30,419 nt of DNA, from the NCBI GenBank assembly GCA_905214265.1, contig CAJMLQ010000026.1:1-30419 (forward strand). Reading direction: 5' to 3'. Source of the DNA: an uncultured bacterium. Lineage in GTDB: Bacteria; Bacillota; Clostridia; Oscillospirales; Ruminococcaceae. The notes below the pieces were generated by a model. It made no database searches, was not told where the DNA came from, and was given only the letters and a program-made list of their open reading frames with translations. Both the position numbers and the translations under genes were made by a program. This document shows positions 14,605 through 21,844 of the stretch, in pieces. Position 1 is the stretch's first letter. Each line of letters begins with the position of its first letter.

Positions 14605-15477
14605 ATGCGCGATTACTGCATCGTAACTGATTCGACCTGCGATCTTCCGGCAAGCATTGTTGCAGAGCTGAATCTCACCGTGATCCCAATGGAGTTCCAG
14701 CTGGACGGAACGACCTACCTCAACTACCCGGATGGCCGGGAGTATGACTTTCACGAGTTTTACAACACGCTGCGCGCCGGTAAGACCTCCACAACCAGCC
14801 AGGTGAACTACCAGACCTTTTTGGATACCTTCACTCCTATTCTGGAGGAAGGCAAGGATATTCTCTATCTCGCCTTCTCCTCCGGCCTGAGCGGAACCTA
14901 CAACGGCTCTACCATCGCCGCTAAAGACCTGATGGAGAAATACTCGGATGCCAAAATCGTCTGCGTAGACACCCTGGCCGCCTCTGTGGGAGAGGGCTTG
15001 CTGGTCTATGCCGCCGCCAAAAAACGGGAGGAGGGCCTGTCCTTGGATGAGTTGGCTCAGTGGGTTCTGGACAACCGTCTCCACCTCTGTCACTGGTTCA
15101 CTGTGGACGACCTGAACCACCTGAAACGCGGAGGACGCGTCAGCCCCGCCGTCGCCATCATCGGCACCGCCCTGGGCATCAAGCCGGTCATGCACGTGAA
15201 CAACGAAGGCCACCTCATCCCTGTCGCCAAGGTCCGGGGCCGCCGGAAATCCCTGGACGCCCTGGTGGAGCACATGGTCCAGACCTGTACGAAACCTGAT
15301 GGCCAAACCATTTTCATCGGCCACGGCGACGCCCAGGAGGACGCGGAATATGTTGCCAAGCTAGTCAAGCAGAAATTCAAGATCAAAACCGTAATCCTTA
15401 ACTATATCGGCCCGGTCATCGGCAGCCACTCCGGCCCCGGAACCATCGCCCTGTTCTTCTTCGGAACAGAACGCTGA
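14605..15477 (+). CDS. DegV family fatty acid-binding protein (FakB-like)
   Basis: 290 residues, the usual DegV length. The N-terminus YCIVTDSTCDLP is the family signature; TTSQVNYQTF (about 60-69) and LAFSSGLSGTYNGS (about 91-104) contribute the fatty acid carboxylate site, and HLKRGGRVSP (about 171-180) and GHGDAQEDAEYVAKL follow. DegV/FakB proteins hold a fatty acid for phosphorylation by FakA kinase during phospholipid synthesis. fakA is not in the window. TGGAGGATGA precedes the ATG at 14605; the open frame further upstream covers the promoter. Confidence 0.92.
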   Translation: MRDYCIVTDSTCDLPASIVAELNLTVIPMEFQLDGTTYLNYPDGREYDFHEFYNTLRAGKTSTTSQVNYQTFLDTFTPILEEGKDILYLAFSSGLSGTYNGSTIAAKDLMEKYSDAKIVCVDTLAASVGEGLLVYAAAKKREEGLSLDELAQWVLDNRLHLCHWFTVDDLNHLKRGGRVSPAVAIIGTALGIKPVMHVNNEGHLIPVAKVRGRRKSLDALVEHMVQTCTKPDGQTIFIGHGDAQEDAEYVAKLVKQKFKIKTVILNYIGPVIGSHSGPGTIALFFFGTER

Positions 15478-15488
15478 CCCCAAGGTGC

Positions 15489-15535
15489 AAAACAGCGGGG
15501 AGAAGCCTTAAACGCTTCTCCCCGCTGTTTTTAAT
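15489..15535. terminator. Bidirectional terminator between degV and paaK
   Basis: A perfect 18-base-pair stem, AAAACAGCGGGGAGAAGC with its complement, around a 7-base loop and flanked by A and T runs. It serves degV on the plus strand and paaK on the minus strand. The paaK stop codon (15531-15533) lies in the plus-strand T run. Confidence 0.9.
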
Positions 15536-16766
15536 ACCGGTTGTCGAAAATGCGCGTGGACTTTTTCTCGCTCCGGGGCAATTCCCCAATATCCACCGGC
15601 TTGGTGATGACCGTCAGGCCAACCCGGGCCTTGAAATGCTCCTGCATAGCCTTGCCCACTGCTTCCTTGTCCACGCCGGGATCGGTCTCAAAGAACAGCG
15701 TCATAATATCTTTGCCGTAAAGGTGGTCGATCATGACCTGATACTCCGAGCTGGCTCCAGGGACTTCCTTCAGTACGTCGTCGATCTGGCCGGGATAGAT
15801 GTTGACGCCCTTGACCTTGACCATGTCATCAGTGCGCCCGATGAGGGTATCGATGCGGGGATAGGAGAGCCCGCAGGCGCAATCCCCGGGAACGAACCGA
15901 GTCAGATCGTGGGTGCGGTAGCGGATCAGCGGCGCGCCCTCCTTCCGGAGGGTGGTGATGACCAGTTCGCCCACCTCCCCGTCCGGGACCTGCTCGCCGG
16001 TGTGGGGATTGATGATCTCAAAGTAGACGTAATCGTCCCAGTAGTGCATTCCACACTGACAGTCGCAGCTCATGGCGATGCCGGGGCCATAGATCTCCGT
16101 CAGGCCGTAGATGTCGTACAGCTGGACACCCAGTTCTGCGGCGATGCGCCGCCGCATCTTCTCTCCCCAGCGCTCCGAACCAATGACCCCCTTTTTCAGG
16201 TAGATCTGATCCTTCACGCCGCGCTTAGCGATCTCCTCCGCCAGCAGCAACGCGTAGGAAGAGGTGGCGCAGAGAACGGTGGATTTCAGATCCATCATCA
16301 TCTGGATCTGCTTATCAGTGTTGCCCGGCCCCATGGGAACCACCATGGCCCCCAGCAGCTCCGCGCCAGTCTGGAAGCCGATGCCCGCCGTCCACAGACC
16401 GTAGCCCGGCGTGACCTGGATCCGGTCCAGATTGGTGATGCCGGCGGTCTCGTAGCAGCGCTTAAACATCAAAGCCCAGTCAGCTACATCCTTTTTGGTG
16501 TAGGGAATGATGATCGGCGTACCCGTGGTGCCGGAGGAGGAGTGGATACGGACGATCTCCTCGTCCGGAACCGCCTGCAATCCCAGAGGATACGCCTCCC
16601 GCAGCTCCTCTTTGTTGGTAAAGGGAAGTTTTTCAAAATCCTCCTGGCTCTGGATGCTGGAAATGTCCAGCCCCGCGTATTTTTTCTGGTAAAATCCGCC
16701 TTCCAGACCGTTCAGCCGCACCAGTTGCTCCTTGATCTGTGCGAATACCGTTTCTTTCATCTTCAT
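15531..16766 (-). CDS. paaK: Phenylacetate--CoA ligase (arylacetate-CoA ligase)
   Basis: AMP-forming ligase that converts an aryl acid, ATP and CoA to the aryl-CoA. 411 residues, slightly shorter than classical PaaK (about 430). The ATP-binding P-loop is SSSGTTGTP (76-84), the adenylate motif is YDIYGLTEIYGPG, and the hinge region is IGRTDDMVKVKGVNIYPGQID. CDCQCGMHYWDD and PGDCACG are cysteine pairs seen in anaerobic members. The ATG at 16766 overlaps the iorB stop as ATGA, so translation is coupled; GGGAGGGG precedes it. The long open frame upstream lies inside iorB. Grouping with iorAB suggests arylacetates such as indoleacetate or phenylacetate as substrates. Confidence 0.92.
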   Translation of the reverse strand: MKMKETVFAQIKEQLVRLNGLEGGFYQKKYAGLDISSIQSQEDFEKLPFTNKEELREAYPLGLQAVPDEEIVRIHSSSGTTGTPIIIPYTKKDVADWALMFKRCYETAGITNLDRIQVTPGYGLWTAGIGFQTGAELLGAMVVPMGPGNTDKQIQMMMDLKSTVLCATSSYALLLAEEIAKRGVKDQIYLKKGVIGSERWGEKMRRRIAAELGVQLYDIYGLTEIYGPGIAMSCDCQCGMHYWDDYVYFEIINPHTGEQVPDGEVGELVITTLRKEGAPLIRYRTHDLTRFVPGDCACGLSYPRIDTLIGRTDDMVKVKGVNIYPGQIDDVLKEVPGASSEYQVMIDHLYGKDIMTLFFETDPGVDKEAVGKAMQEHFKARVGLTVITKPVDIGELPRSEKKSTRIFDNRY

Positions 16767-17368
16767 TTCCGATCCCCTCCCTGATATGCTTTGGCGCCTT
16801 CCCGCAGCGCCTTGCGGTTTATTTCCAGGAATTTCGCGGGAAGCCGGCGTTCCAGCGCCGCTTCCACCTCGTCTACGGTAAGCCCTAATGCTCCGCAGGC
16901 CGCCGCAGCCCCCAGCAGGGCAACGTTGGCGACCTTTGCCGACCCGCACTCCGCGCAGATGGCCTCCGTGTCCACCTCCACCAGGTTCGGGACAGCTTCT
17001 CGCAGATAGGCAAGGATTCCCGCCGTGTCGTAGCTCTTTCCCGACAGGGTCGCCGTCACCGGCTGCACAGCTTTGACGCTGACCACAGCGGCGCCGCCCT
17101 TTTTCAGGTAAGGCAGGGCACGGGCCGCCTCCGCCGGTTCAAAGCCGATGAGCAGGTCCGCCGATCCGTGGGGCAGCAGCGGCGAATGGACGTCCTCCGC
17201 CTTTTGACCGATGCGGACATGGCTGACCACGCTTCCGCCCCGCTGAGCCATGCCGATGGTCTCCGCGGTCCGAGCGAACATTCCGCTCTCCATGGCGGTC
17301 TGGGCAATGAGCTTGGAGGCAAGGACCGTCCCCTGCCCGCCGACCCCGGCCAGAATGCAGTTTTTCAT
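16763..17368 (-). CDS. iorB: Indolepyruvate:ferredoxin oxidoreductase, beta (gamma-domain) subunit
   Basis: Small subunit of IOR, which interconverts arylpyruvates with aryl-acetyl-CoA, CO2 and reduced ferredoxin. 201 residues, the normal size. The N-terminus MKNCILAGVGGQGTVLASKLIAQTA has the GxGGQG loop of the 2-oxoacid oxidoreductase gamma domain, and MAQRGGSVVSHVRIG follows at about 40-54. AAAAGGAG precedes the ATG at 17368. It lies 5 bases after iorA and overlaps paaK by 4 bases, so the three genes are one translationally coupled unit. The longer open frame lies within iorA and is not used. Confidence 0.94.
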   Translation of the reverse strand: MKNCILAGVGGQGTVLASKLIAQTAMESGMFARTAETIGMAQRGGSVVSHVRIGQKAEDVHSPLLPHGSADLLIGFEPAEAARALPYLKKGGAAVVSVKAVQPVTATLSGKSYDTAGILAYLREAVPNLVEVDTEAICAECGSAKVANVALLGAAAACGALGLTVDEVEAALERRLPAKFLEINRKALREGAKAYQGGDRK

Positions 17369-17373
17369 GGCGA

Positions 17374-19164
17374 TCACTCCTTTTCCCGGCCGCTGGCCGA
17401 CGTGGGACAGACCTGAGCGCAGAGTCCGCAGCCGGTGCACATCGGCCCCTCGATGCGCACCTTTTTCCCGTCCAGTTCCAAGGCGGGGCACCCCAGCTCC
17501 CGGATGCACTTCCGGCAGCCGACGCATTTGTCCGTGTTCACCGCCATCGCCTTGCCCGGCTTGACCACCGCGATGCAGGGCGACTGGAAGATCACAGCGG
17601 AAACGCCCTTCACCTCTGCGGCTTCCCGGACGGCGGCCACCGCCTCCTCCAACTGCAGCGGATCTGCCAGCGCGACATGCTTCACCCCGATGGCCTCCAA
17701 CACTTTCGGAATGCTGATCTTCTCGGTGATCTCGCCCATCATGGTCTTGCCAGTGCCGGGATGGGGCTGATGCCCGGTCATGGCGGTGGTGGAGTTATCC
17801 AGCACGATCAGCGTCATGTCCGTTTCGTTGTAGACTGCGTTGACCACTCCGGTGATCCCCGACGCAAAGAAGGTGGAATCCCCCACAAAGGCGAAGGTTT
17901 TCGCGTCCGGGACCGCCCGGCGGATGCCCTGGGCCATGGTGATCCCCGCGCCCATGCACAGGCAGGTGTCCACCATGTCCAACGGCATGGCGTTGCCCAG
18001 GGTGTAGCAGCCGATGTCGCCGCAGAACACCGCCTTCCGCCCCTTCACAGCCTGCTTCACCGCGTAGAAGGACGCCCGGTGGGGACACCCGGCACAGAGC
18101 ACCGGCGGCCGTACCGGCAGCTCCGGCGGCGCGGCGACGGGCTCCTCCTTCAGCGGGAGACCCAGGAAGGCCGCGGCGGCCTTTTTCACCGACTCCACGG
18201 TATTTTCACCAGCCCCGGCGATGTGCCCGGTCTGCCGGCCGAAGATTTCCACGTCCAGATGCTTCCGCCCGGCCAGCTGCACCAGCGCCCGCTCGATGAC
18301 GGGCGAAAGCTCCTCCACCACCAGCACTTCGTCCAGACCGTCCAGGAATTCCAGCGCCAGCTTGTCTGGAAAGGGATTGGGGGTGGCGACCTTCAGCAGC
18401 TTGCAGCCGGCGCCCAACCCGTCCAGCGCCTCTCGGAGATACTCCCAGCTGACGCCCCCGGCGGCGATGCCCTTTTTCCCGGAACCGCTCACCCGGTTGC
18501 AGGCGTAACCGGAGAAATCCTCCGCCAGCACCGGCTGACGGGCGTTCAGCTTCAGATGATTCTGGAAAGAAAGCCGGGGGAAGATCACCCATTTGGGGTC
18601 TTTGACAAATTCCCCTTTGGGAACCGCCCGACGCTCCCCGGAAAGCTCGATGGCGGCGCAGCCGTGGCAGACCCGGGTGGTGGGCCGAAACAGCACCGGC
18701 GTCTGGTACTTTTCGGAATAGTCAAAGGCGTCCTGGATCATCCGGTAGGCTTCCTCCGGCGAGGAGGGGTCGAACACCGGAAGATTCGCGAATTTGGCAA
18801 ACTGCCTGGTGTCCTGCTCGGTCTGGGAGGAGATGGGGCCGGGATCGTCGGCGGCCAGCACCACCATCCCCGCCTTGACCCCAATGTACGCCAAGCTCAT
18901 CAGCGGGTCGGAGGCGACGTTTAACCCCACCTGCTTCATGGTGACCAGGCTCCGCACTCCGCTGAGGGCGGCTCCGGCGGCCACCTCCAAAGCGGCCTTT
19001 TCGTTGGTGGACCACTCCACATAAATATCCCCGGGATTGCGGGCAGCGACGGTTTCCAGCGTCTCGGTGGAGGGGGTGCCGGGATATCCGGCCACAACTC
19101 CAACTCCAGCGCGGATAGCTCCAAGGGCAACGGCCTGGTTGCCCATCAGCAGTTCTGTTGGCAT
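17374..19164 (-). CDS. iorA: Indolepyruvate:ferredoxin oxidoreductase, alpha subunit
   Basis: Large, thiamine-diphosphate-dependent subunit of IOR. 596 residues, near the family length. The N-terminal pyrimidine-binding domain has GNQAVALGAIRAGVGVVAGYPGTPSTE; a central region has AGCPHRASFYAVK and GDIGCYTLG; the diphosphate site is FVGDSTFF ... NAVYNETDMTLIVLDNSTTAMTGHQ. Two 4Fe-4S ferredoxin motifs end the protein: CVGCRKCIRELGCP and CTGCGLCAQVCP. The start is ATG at 19164, about ten bases after AGAAAGGAA and about 30 bases after the T-box terminator. It is the first gene of iorA-iorB-paaK, read only if the T-box antiterminates. Confidence 0.95.
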   Translation of the reverse strand: MPTELLMGNQAVALGAIRAGVGVVAGYPGTPSTETLETVAARNPGDIYVEWSTNEKAALEVAAGAALSGVRSLVTMKQVGLNVASDPLMSLAYIGVKAGMVVLAADDPGPISSQTEQDTRQFAKFANLPVFDPSSPEEAYRMIQDAFDYSEKYQTPVLFRPTTRVCHGCAAIELSGERRAVPKGEFVKDPKWVIFPRLSFQNHLKLNARQPVLAEDFSGYACNRVSGSGKKGIAAGGVSWEYLREALDGLGAGCKLLKVATPNPFPDKLALEFLDGLDEVLVVEELSPVIERALVQLAGRKHLDVEIFGRQTGHIAGAGENTVESVKKAAAAFLGLPLKEEPVAAPPELPVRPPVLCAGCPHRASFYAVKQAVKGRKAVFCGDIGCYTLGNAMPLDMVDTCLCMGAGITMAQGIRRAVPDAKTFAFVGDSTFFASGITGVVNAVYNETDMTLIVLDNSTTAMTGHQPHPGTGKTMMGEITEKISIPKVLEAIGVKHVALADPLQLEEAVAAVREAAEVKGVSAVIFQSPCIAVVKPGKAMAVNTDKCVGCRKCIRELGCPALELDGKKVRIEGPMCTGCGLCAQVCPTSASGREKE

Positions 19165-19194
19165 GACATTCGTTCCTTTCTGATAAAACGGCAA

Positions 19195-19235
19195 ACAAAA
19201 AACGCCCGTCCTCTGCATAACGCAAGGACAGGCGT
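19195..19235 (-). terminator. T-box-controlled terminator before iorA
   Basis: On the minus strand ACGCCTGTCCT pairs with AGGACGGGCGT (one T-G wobble), followed by a T run. The 5' arm directly follows the T-box sequence, as required for the competing antiterminator. Confidence 0.9.
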
Positions 19236-19450
19236 AAACCTGCGGTACCACCTTGATTGGTCAAAGACCCTCTCAGCCGCGGCGAATCACCGCGCGGCCC
19301 CATAACGGCGGCCAGCCGTCGCAGGATACTCTTTTCATTTCCCCCGCGCCCTTGGGAGCCCATCTGTCCGTGCCGCACCTGCCGGGCTTGCACCCTCCCC
19401 GGTTCGCTGGAAGGCCGATTCACGGTTTACCTTCTCCCTCAACGGTTTCT
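19195..19450 (-). ncRNA. T-box leader, probable tRNA-Trp sensor
   Basis: A T-box riboswitch that lets transcription into iorA when uncharged tRNA is bound. The antiterminator carries GGTGGTACCGCA (T-box core, 19241-19252). Stem I is visible: GGGAG/CTCCC below and CCGTG/CACGG above an internal loop with AAGGTAAA on the 5' side and ACAGATGGG on the 3' side; the distal part has CAGCGAACCGGGG ... TGCAAGCCCGGC. The triplet before the conserved purine next to the lower helix is TGG (19360-19362), a Trp codon. The acceptor-pairing bulge reads TGGT, which pairs best with discriminator A73 and by wobble with G73. A stem III-like GC hairpin lies around 19270-19295. Confidence 0.88.
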
Positions 19451-19456
19451 TGCTTT

Positions 19457-19485
19457 AGTATAGCACACCTCCTCGGAAATTGCAA
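19457..19485 (-). promoter_or_regulatory. Promoter of the T-box-iorA-iorB-paaK operon
   Basis: On the minus strand, -35 TTGCAA (19480-19485), 17-base spacer, -10 TATACT (19457-19462). Confidence 0.8.
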
Positions 19486-19536
19486 CCGCAAATTTTCCGG
19501 TTTTCCTCCGCACCGCCGCCGCTTTCCCTGTTTCCC

Positions 19537-19558
19537 GGAAAAATCCCTTAATTTTTCC
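19537..19558. repeat. Inverted repeat between ior and hydrogenase promoters
   Basis: GGAAAAAT-CCCTTA-ATTTTTCC, a perfect 8-base inverted repeat. It lies 34 bases upstream of the hydrogenase -35 and 51 bases upstream of the ior -35. Possible operator; no known regulator motif recognised. Confidence 0.5.
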
Positions 19559-19592
19559 CCTCAGGCCGCCCAAAGATTAAAGGTTTTATCAA

Positions 19593-19621
19593 TTGCCGCG
19601 CTCTCCGGCACATGGTACAAT
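19593..19621 (+). promoter_or_regulatory. Promoter of the hydrogenase gene
   Basis: -35 TTGCCG (19593-19598), 17-base spacer, -10 TACAAT (19616-19621). Confidence 0.65.
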
Positions 19622-19661
19622 AGATACGAATCAATCCATCCATTCACAGGAGGTACCCGCG

Positions 19662-21170
19662 TTGAGAGGCATTTATTCATCTGTCACCGATATCCGCCGC
19701 AGGGTTTTCACGGAAGTTGCCCGGCTTGCCTACGAAGGCGGGAACTATTCCCGCATTGAGGAGCTGCCCTATAAAATTCTCCCCGGCGAGTCTGCGACTT
19801 ACCGGGAAAGCATCTTTCTGGAGCGCGCCATCGTCGGCGAGCGCCTGCGTCTGGCCATTGGCCTTCCCCTGCGCCCGATGGACGAGCATTCCCTGGTTTC
19901 CGACGGCATCGTTGAGAGCGCCATCGCTGAAAAATACTACGACCCGCCCCTAGTGAACATCATCAAGTTTGCCTGCAATGTCTGCCCCGAAAAGAGTTTC
20001 CACGTCACCGACTGCTGCCAGGGCTGCCTGGCCCATCCCTGCAAGGAGGTCTGCCCCAAGGGTGCAATCTCCCTGGTCCATGGAAAGTCGGTCATCGACC
20101 AAAGCAAGTGCGTCAAATGCGGCCGCTGCAAGGATGTTTGTCCCTACGGCGCCATTCTCAAGATGGAGCGCCCCTGCGCCAAAGCCTGCGGTATGGACGC
20201 CATCGGCTCCGATGAGCTGGGCCGCGCGAAGATTGACTACGACAAGTGCGTTTCCTGCGGCATGTGCATCGTCAATTGTCCCTTCGGCGCGATTTCCGAC
20301 AAGGGCCAGATTTTCCAGCTCATCCACTCCATCAAGCGCGGCGACCGGGTCATCGCCATCGTCGCTCCCGCCTTCGTTGGCCAGTTCGGTCCCCAGATGA
20401 CCCCGGAAAAGTTGAAAAACGCCATGAAGCTCCTGGGCTTCAACGACGTGGTGGAGGTCGCCATCGGCGCCGATCTCTGTGCCATCGAGGAGGCTAAAGA
20501 CTTTCTGCGGGAGGTCCCCGCGAATCAGCCCTTCATGGCCACCTCCTGCTGCCCTTCCTGGTCGGTCATGGCCAAAAAGCTCTTCCCCGAGCTGGCGCCC
20601 TATATTTCCATGGCGCTGACCCCTATGGTCCTCACCGCCCGCCTGATGAAAAAGGAGCACAAAAACTGCAAGGTGGCCTTCATCGGCCCCTGCTCCGCTA
20701 AAAAGCTGGAAGCCAGCCGCCGTTCCATCCGCTCTGACGTGGACTTTGTCCTGACCTTTGAAGAACTGATGGGGATGTTCGAGGCCAAAGATGTCCACTT
20801 CGACGAGGTCGAGGCCGGAGCCCCTTTGGAGGAAGCCACCGCAGCTGGACGCGGCTTTGCCGTCAGCGGCGGCGTCGCCCAGGCGGTAGCCGATGCGGTG
20901 AAAAAGATGGACCCCTCCCGGGAGGTCAAAATCCAGTCCGCCCAGGGTCTTCACGACTGCCGAAAAATGCTGGCTATGGCCAAAGCCGGCAAGTATAACG
21001 GCTACCTTTTGGAGGGCATGGGCTGTCCCGGCGGCTGCGTCGCCGGCGCCGGCACCCTCCAGCCGGTGGCAAAATCCGCCGCCAGCATCCAGAAATACAA
21101 ACAGGAAGCCCCGGATAAAATTGCTACCGACAGTAAATACGAAATCACTCTGAGCCTTTTAAATGACTGA
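19662..21170 (+). CDS. Monomeric [FeFe] hydrogenase, group B type
   Basis: Catalyses reversible proton reduction with electrons from ferredoxin. 502 residues. The N-terminal part has several cysteine clusters: CNVCPEKSFHVTDCCQGC (105-122), CVKCGRCKDVC (150-160) and CVSCGMCIVNC (196-206), the last two being 4Fe-4S ferredoxin motifs. The H-cluster motifs are L1 TSCCPSW (294-300), L2 GPCSAKKLE (342-350, with Gly where group A has Met) and L3 EGMGCPGGCVAGAG (451-464). The altered L2 and L3 and the N-terminal Cys pattern suggest the group B1 monomeric enzymes. The start is TTG at 19662, eight bases after AGGAGG; the longer frame overlaps the promoter. HydEFG maturases are not in the window. Confidence 0.92.
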   Translation: MRGIYSSVTDIRRRVFTEVARLAYEGGNYSRIEELPYKILPGESATYRESIFLERAIVGERLRLAIGLPLRPMDEHSLVSDGIVESAIAEKYYDPPLVNIIKFACNVCPEKSFHVTDCCQGCLAHPCKEVCPKGAISLVHGKSVIDQSKCVKCGRCKDVCPYGAILKMERPCAKACGMDAIGSDELGRAKIDYDKCVSCGMCIVNCPFGAISDKGQIFQLIHSIKRGDRVIAIVAPAFVGQFGPQMTPEKLKNAMKLLGFNDVVEVAIGADLCAIEEAKDFLREVPANQPFMATSCCPSWSVMAKKLFPELAPYISMALTPMVLTARLMKKEHKNCKVAFIGPCSAKKLEASRRSIRSDVDFVLTFEELMGMFEAKDVHFDEVEAGAPLEEATAAGRGFAVSGGVAQAVADAVKKMDPSREVKIQSAQGLHDCRKMLAMAKAGKYNGYLLEGMGCPGGCVAGAGTLQPVAKSAASIQKYKQEAPDKIATDSKYEITLSLLND

Positions 21171-21175
21171 ACCTC

Positions 21176-21220
21176 AAACCCGCCGCACAGTCCAAATAAC
21201 TGTACGGCGGGTTTGACTTT
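21176..21220 (+). terminator. Hairpin after the hydrogenase gene
   Basis: AAACCCGCCG(C)ACAGT, loop, ACTGT(A)CGGCGGGTTT, then GACTTTC. Strong stem but a poor T run; it lies between convergent genes and may serve both. Confidence 0.7.
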
Positions 21221-21226
21221 CTTGCC

Positions 21227-21436
21227 CTACCGCTGCACAATGTCGGCCAGATCGTACCGGCTCCAGTCTAGACGCTGCCCGCACCGGTCGCAGTAGTGCA
21301 TATATTCCCGTTCCATCGTAATTCCGCACCGTGGGCAGCGCGGATACGCCGTGCCGCGGCATTTGTAATAGACGACCTCCGACACCGGCATCGGAAGCCG
21401 GTACTGCAACTCCAGCATAGCGTCATGGGACATCAT
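21227..21436 (-). CDS. Small zinc-ribbon protein, start uncertain
   Basis: About 69 residues from the ATG at 21436. The C-terminal half has two CxxC knuckles, CPRCG and CDRCG, separated by a Glu/Tyr-rich segment, so it should bind one zinc as a zinc ribbon. No ribosome site is obvious before ATGs at 21436, 21433 or 21418. The frame stays open to 21559, but that part overlaps a strong plus-strand promoter and has no ribosome site either. Function unknown; a nucleic-acid or protein-binding adaptor is usual for such proteins. It lies between a convergent hydrogenase and a divergent LytTR unit. Confidence 0.6.
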   Translation of the reverse strand: MMSHDAMLELQYRLPMPVSEVVYYKCRGTAYPRCPRCGITMEREYMHYCDRCGQRLDWSRYDLADIVQR

Positions 21437-21511
21437 AGGACAGGCTCTGGATTTCGTCCAGGCGCAATCGGCACTTTCCAAAGTTTTAGATTGTTTTAAA
21501 GGGCTTTTTAT

Positions 21512-21540
21512 TTGAAAATGAACAGTCATTATGCTATAAT
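21512..21540 (+). promoter_or_regulatory. Strong promoter of the small peptide-LytTR unit
   Basis: -35 TTGAAA (21512-21517), 17-base spacer, perfect -10 TATAAT (21535-21540). It gives a leader of about 115 bases before the 55-codon frame and about 300 bases before the regulator. The leader has a TGGGG ... CCCCA hairpin near 21565-21585. Confidence 0.75.
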
Positions 21541-21662
21541 ATAAAGGACAAGCATACAAAAAATTGGGGCAGCTGCTCCTTCCCCACGCTGGCCCGCCTT
21601 CCTTTTGACATAAGATGCGCAGTTCTCTGCTACAGTTCTCATGGCAGCGCCAGGAAATCCAT

Positions 21663-21830
21663 ATGATTATCCCTTACTCCTCCTTCTATAGGATTGGTCT
21701 TATATTTATTATAGCAACGATATCGCTCATGGGATTGAATCTGCTGAAAACGAGGAAATTTTCGATGAATTTGTCAGATTCCCCCTGCAAATTCTGTCCC
21801 CGCGAGGCTGGTTTTTGTAATTTGTTTTGA
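21663..21830 (+). CDS. Putative 55-residue single-helix membrane peptide
   Basis: Not recognised as a known family. A short N-terminus (MIIPYSSFYR), one hydrophobic helix (about residues 11-28, IGLIFIIATISLMG) and a basic, then polar tail with three cysteines, CKFC and FCNLF at the C-terminus. AGGAAA stands seven bases before the ATG; another ATG at 21615 lacks a ribosome site. Its TGA ends 14 bases before the LytTR regulator start, inside that gene's ribosome-site region, which suggests coupling. The basic residues after the helix suggest the tail faces the cytoplasm. It could be a signal-peptide precursor, a small membrane modulator, or a chance frame; no agrB-like protease or kinase is adjacent. 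Confidence 0.42.
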   Translation: MIIPYSSFYRIGLIFIIATISLMGLNLLKTRKFSMNLSDSPCKFCPREAGFCNLF

Positions 21831-21844
21831 AAGGGGACTTTCAA

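Noticed and set aside
15636..16784. 382-codon plus-strand frame opposite paaK
   Set aside because: Antisense shadow; low-complexity composition and no ribosome site.
17674..18924. 415-codon plus-strand frame opposite iorA
   Set aside because: Antisense shadow of a GC-rich gene; rich in Gly, His and Pro with no domain, and iorA motifs are unmistakable on the other strand.
19950..20954. 334-codon minus-strand frame opposite the hydrogenase
   Set aside because: Antisense shadow of the hydrogenase with biased Gly/His/Asp composition.
21437..21559. N-terminal extension of the zinc-ribbon protein to 21559 or 21529
   Set aside because: Covers the strong plus-strand promoter, lacks a ribosome site and has no domain-like sequence.
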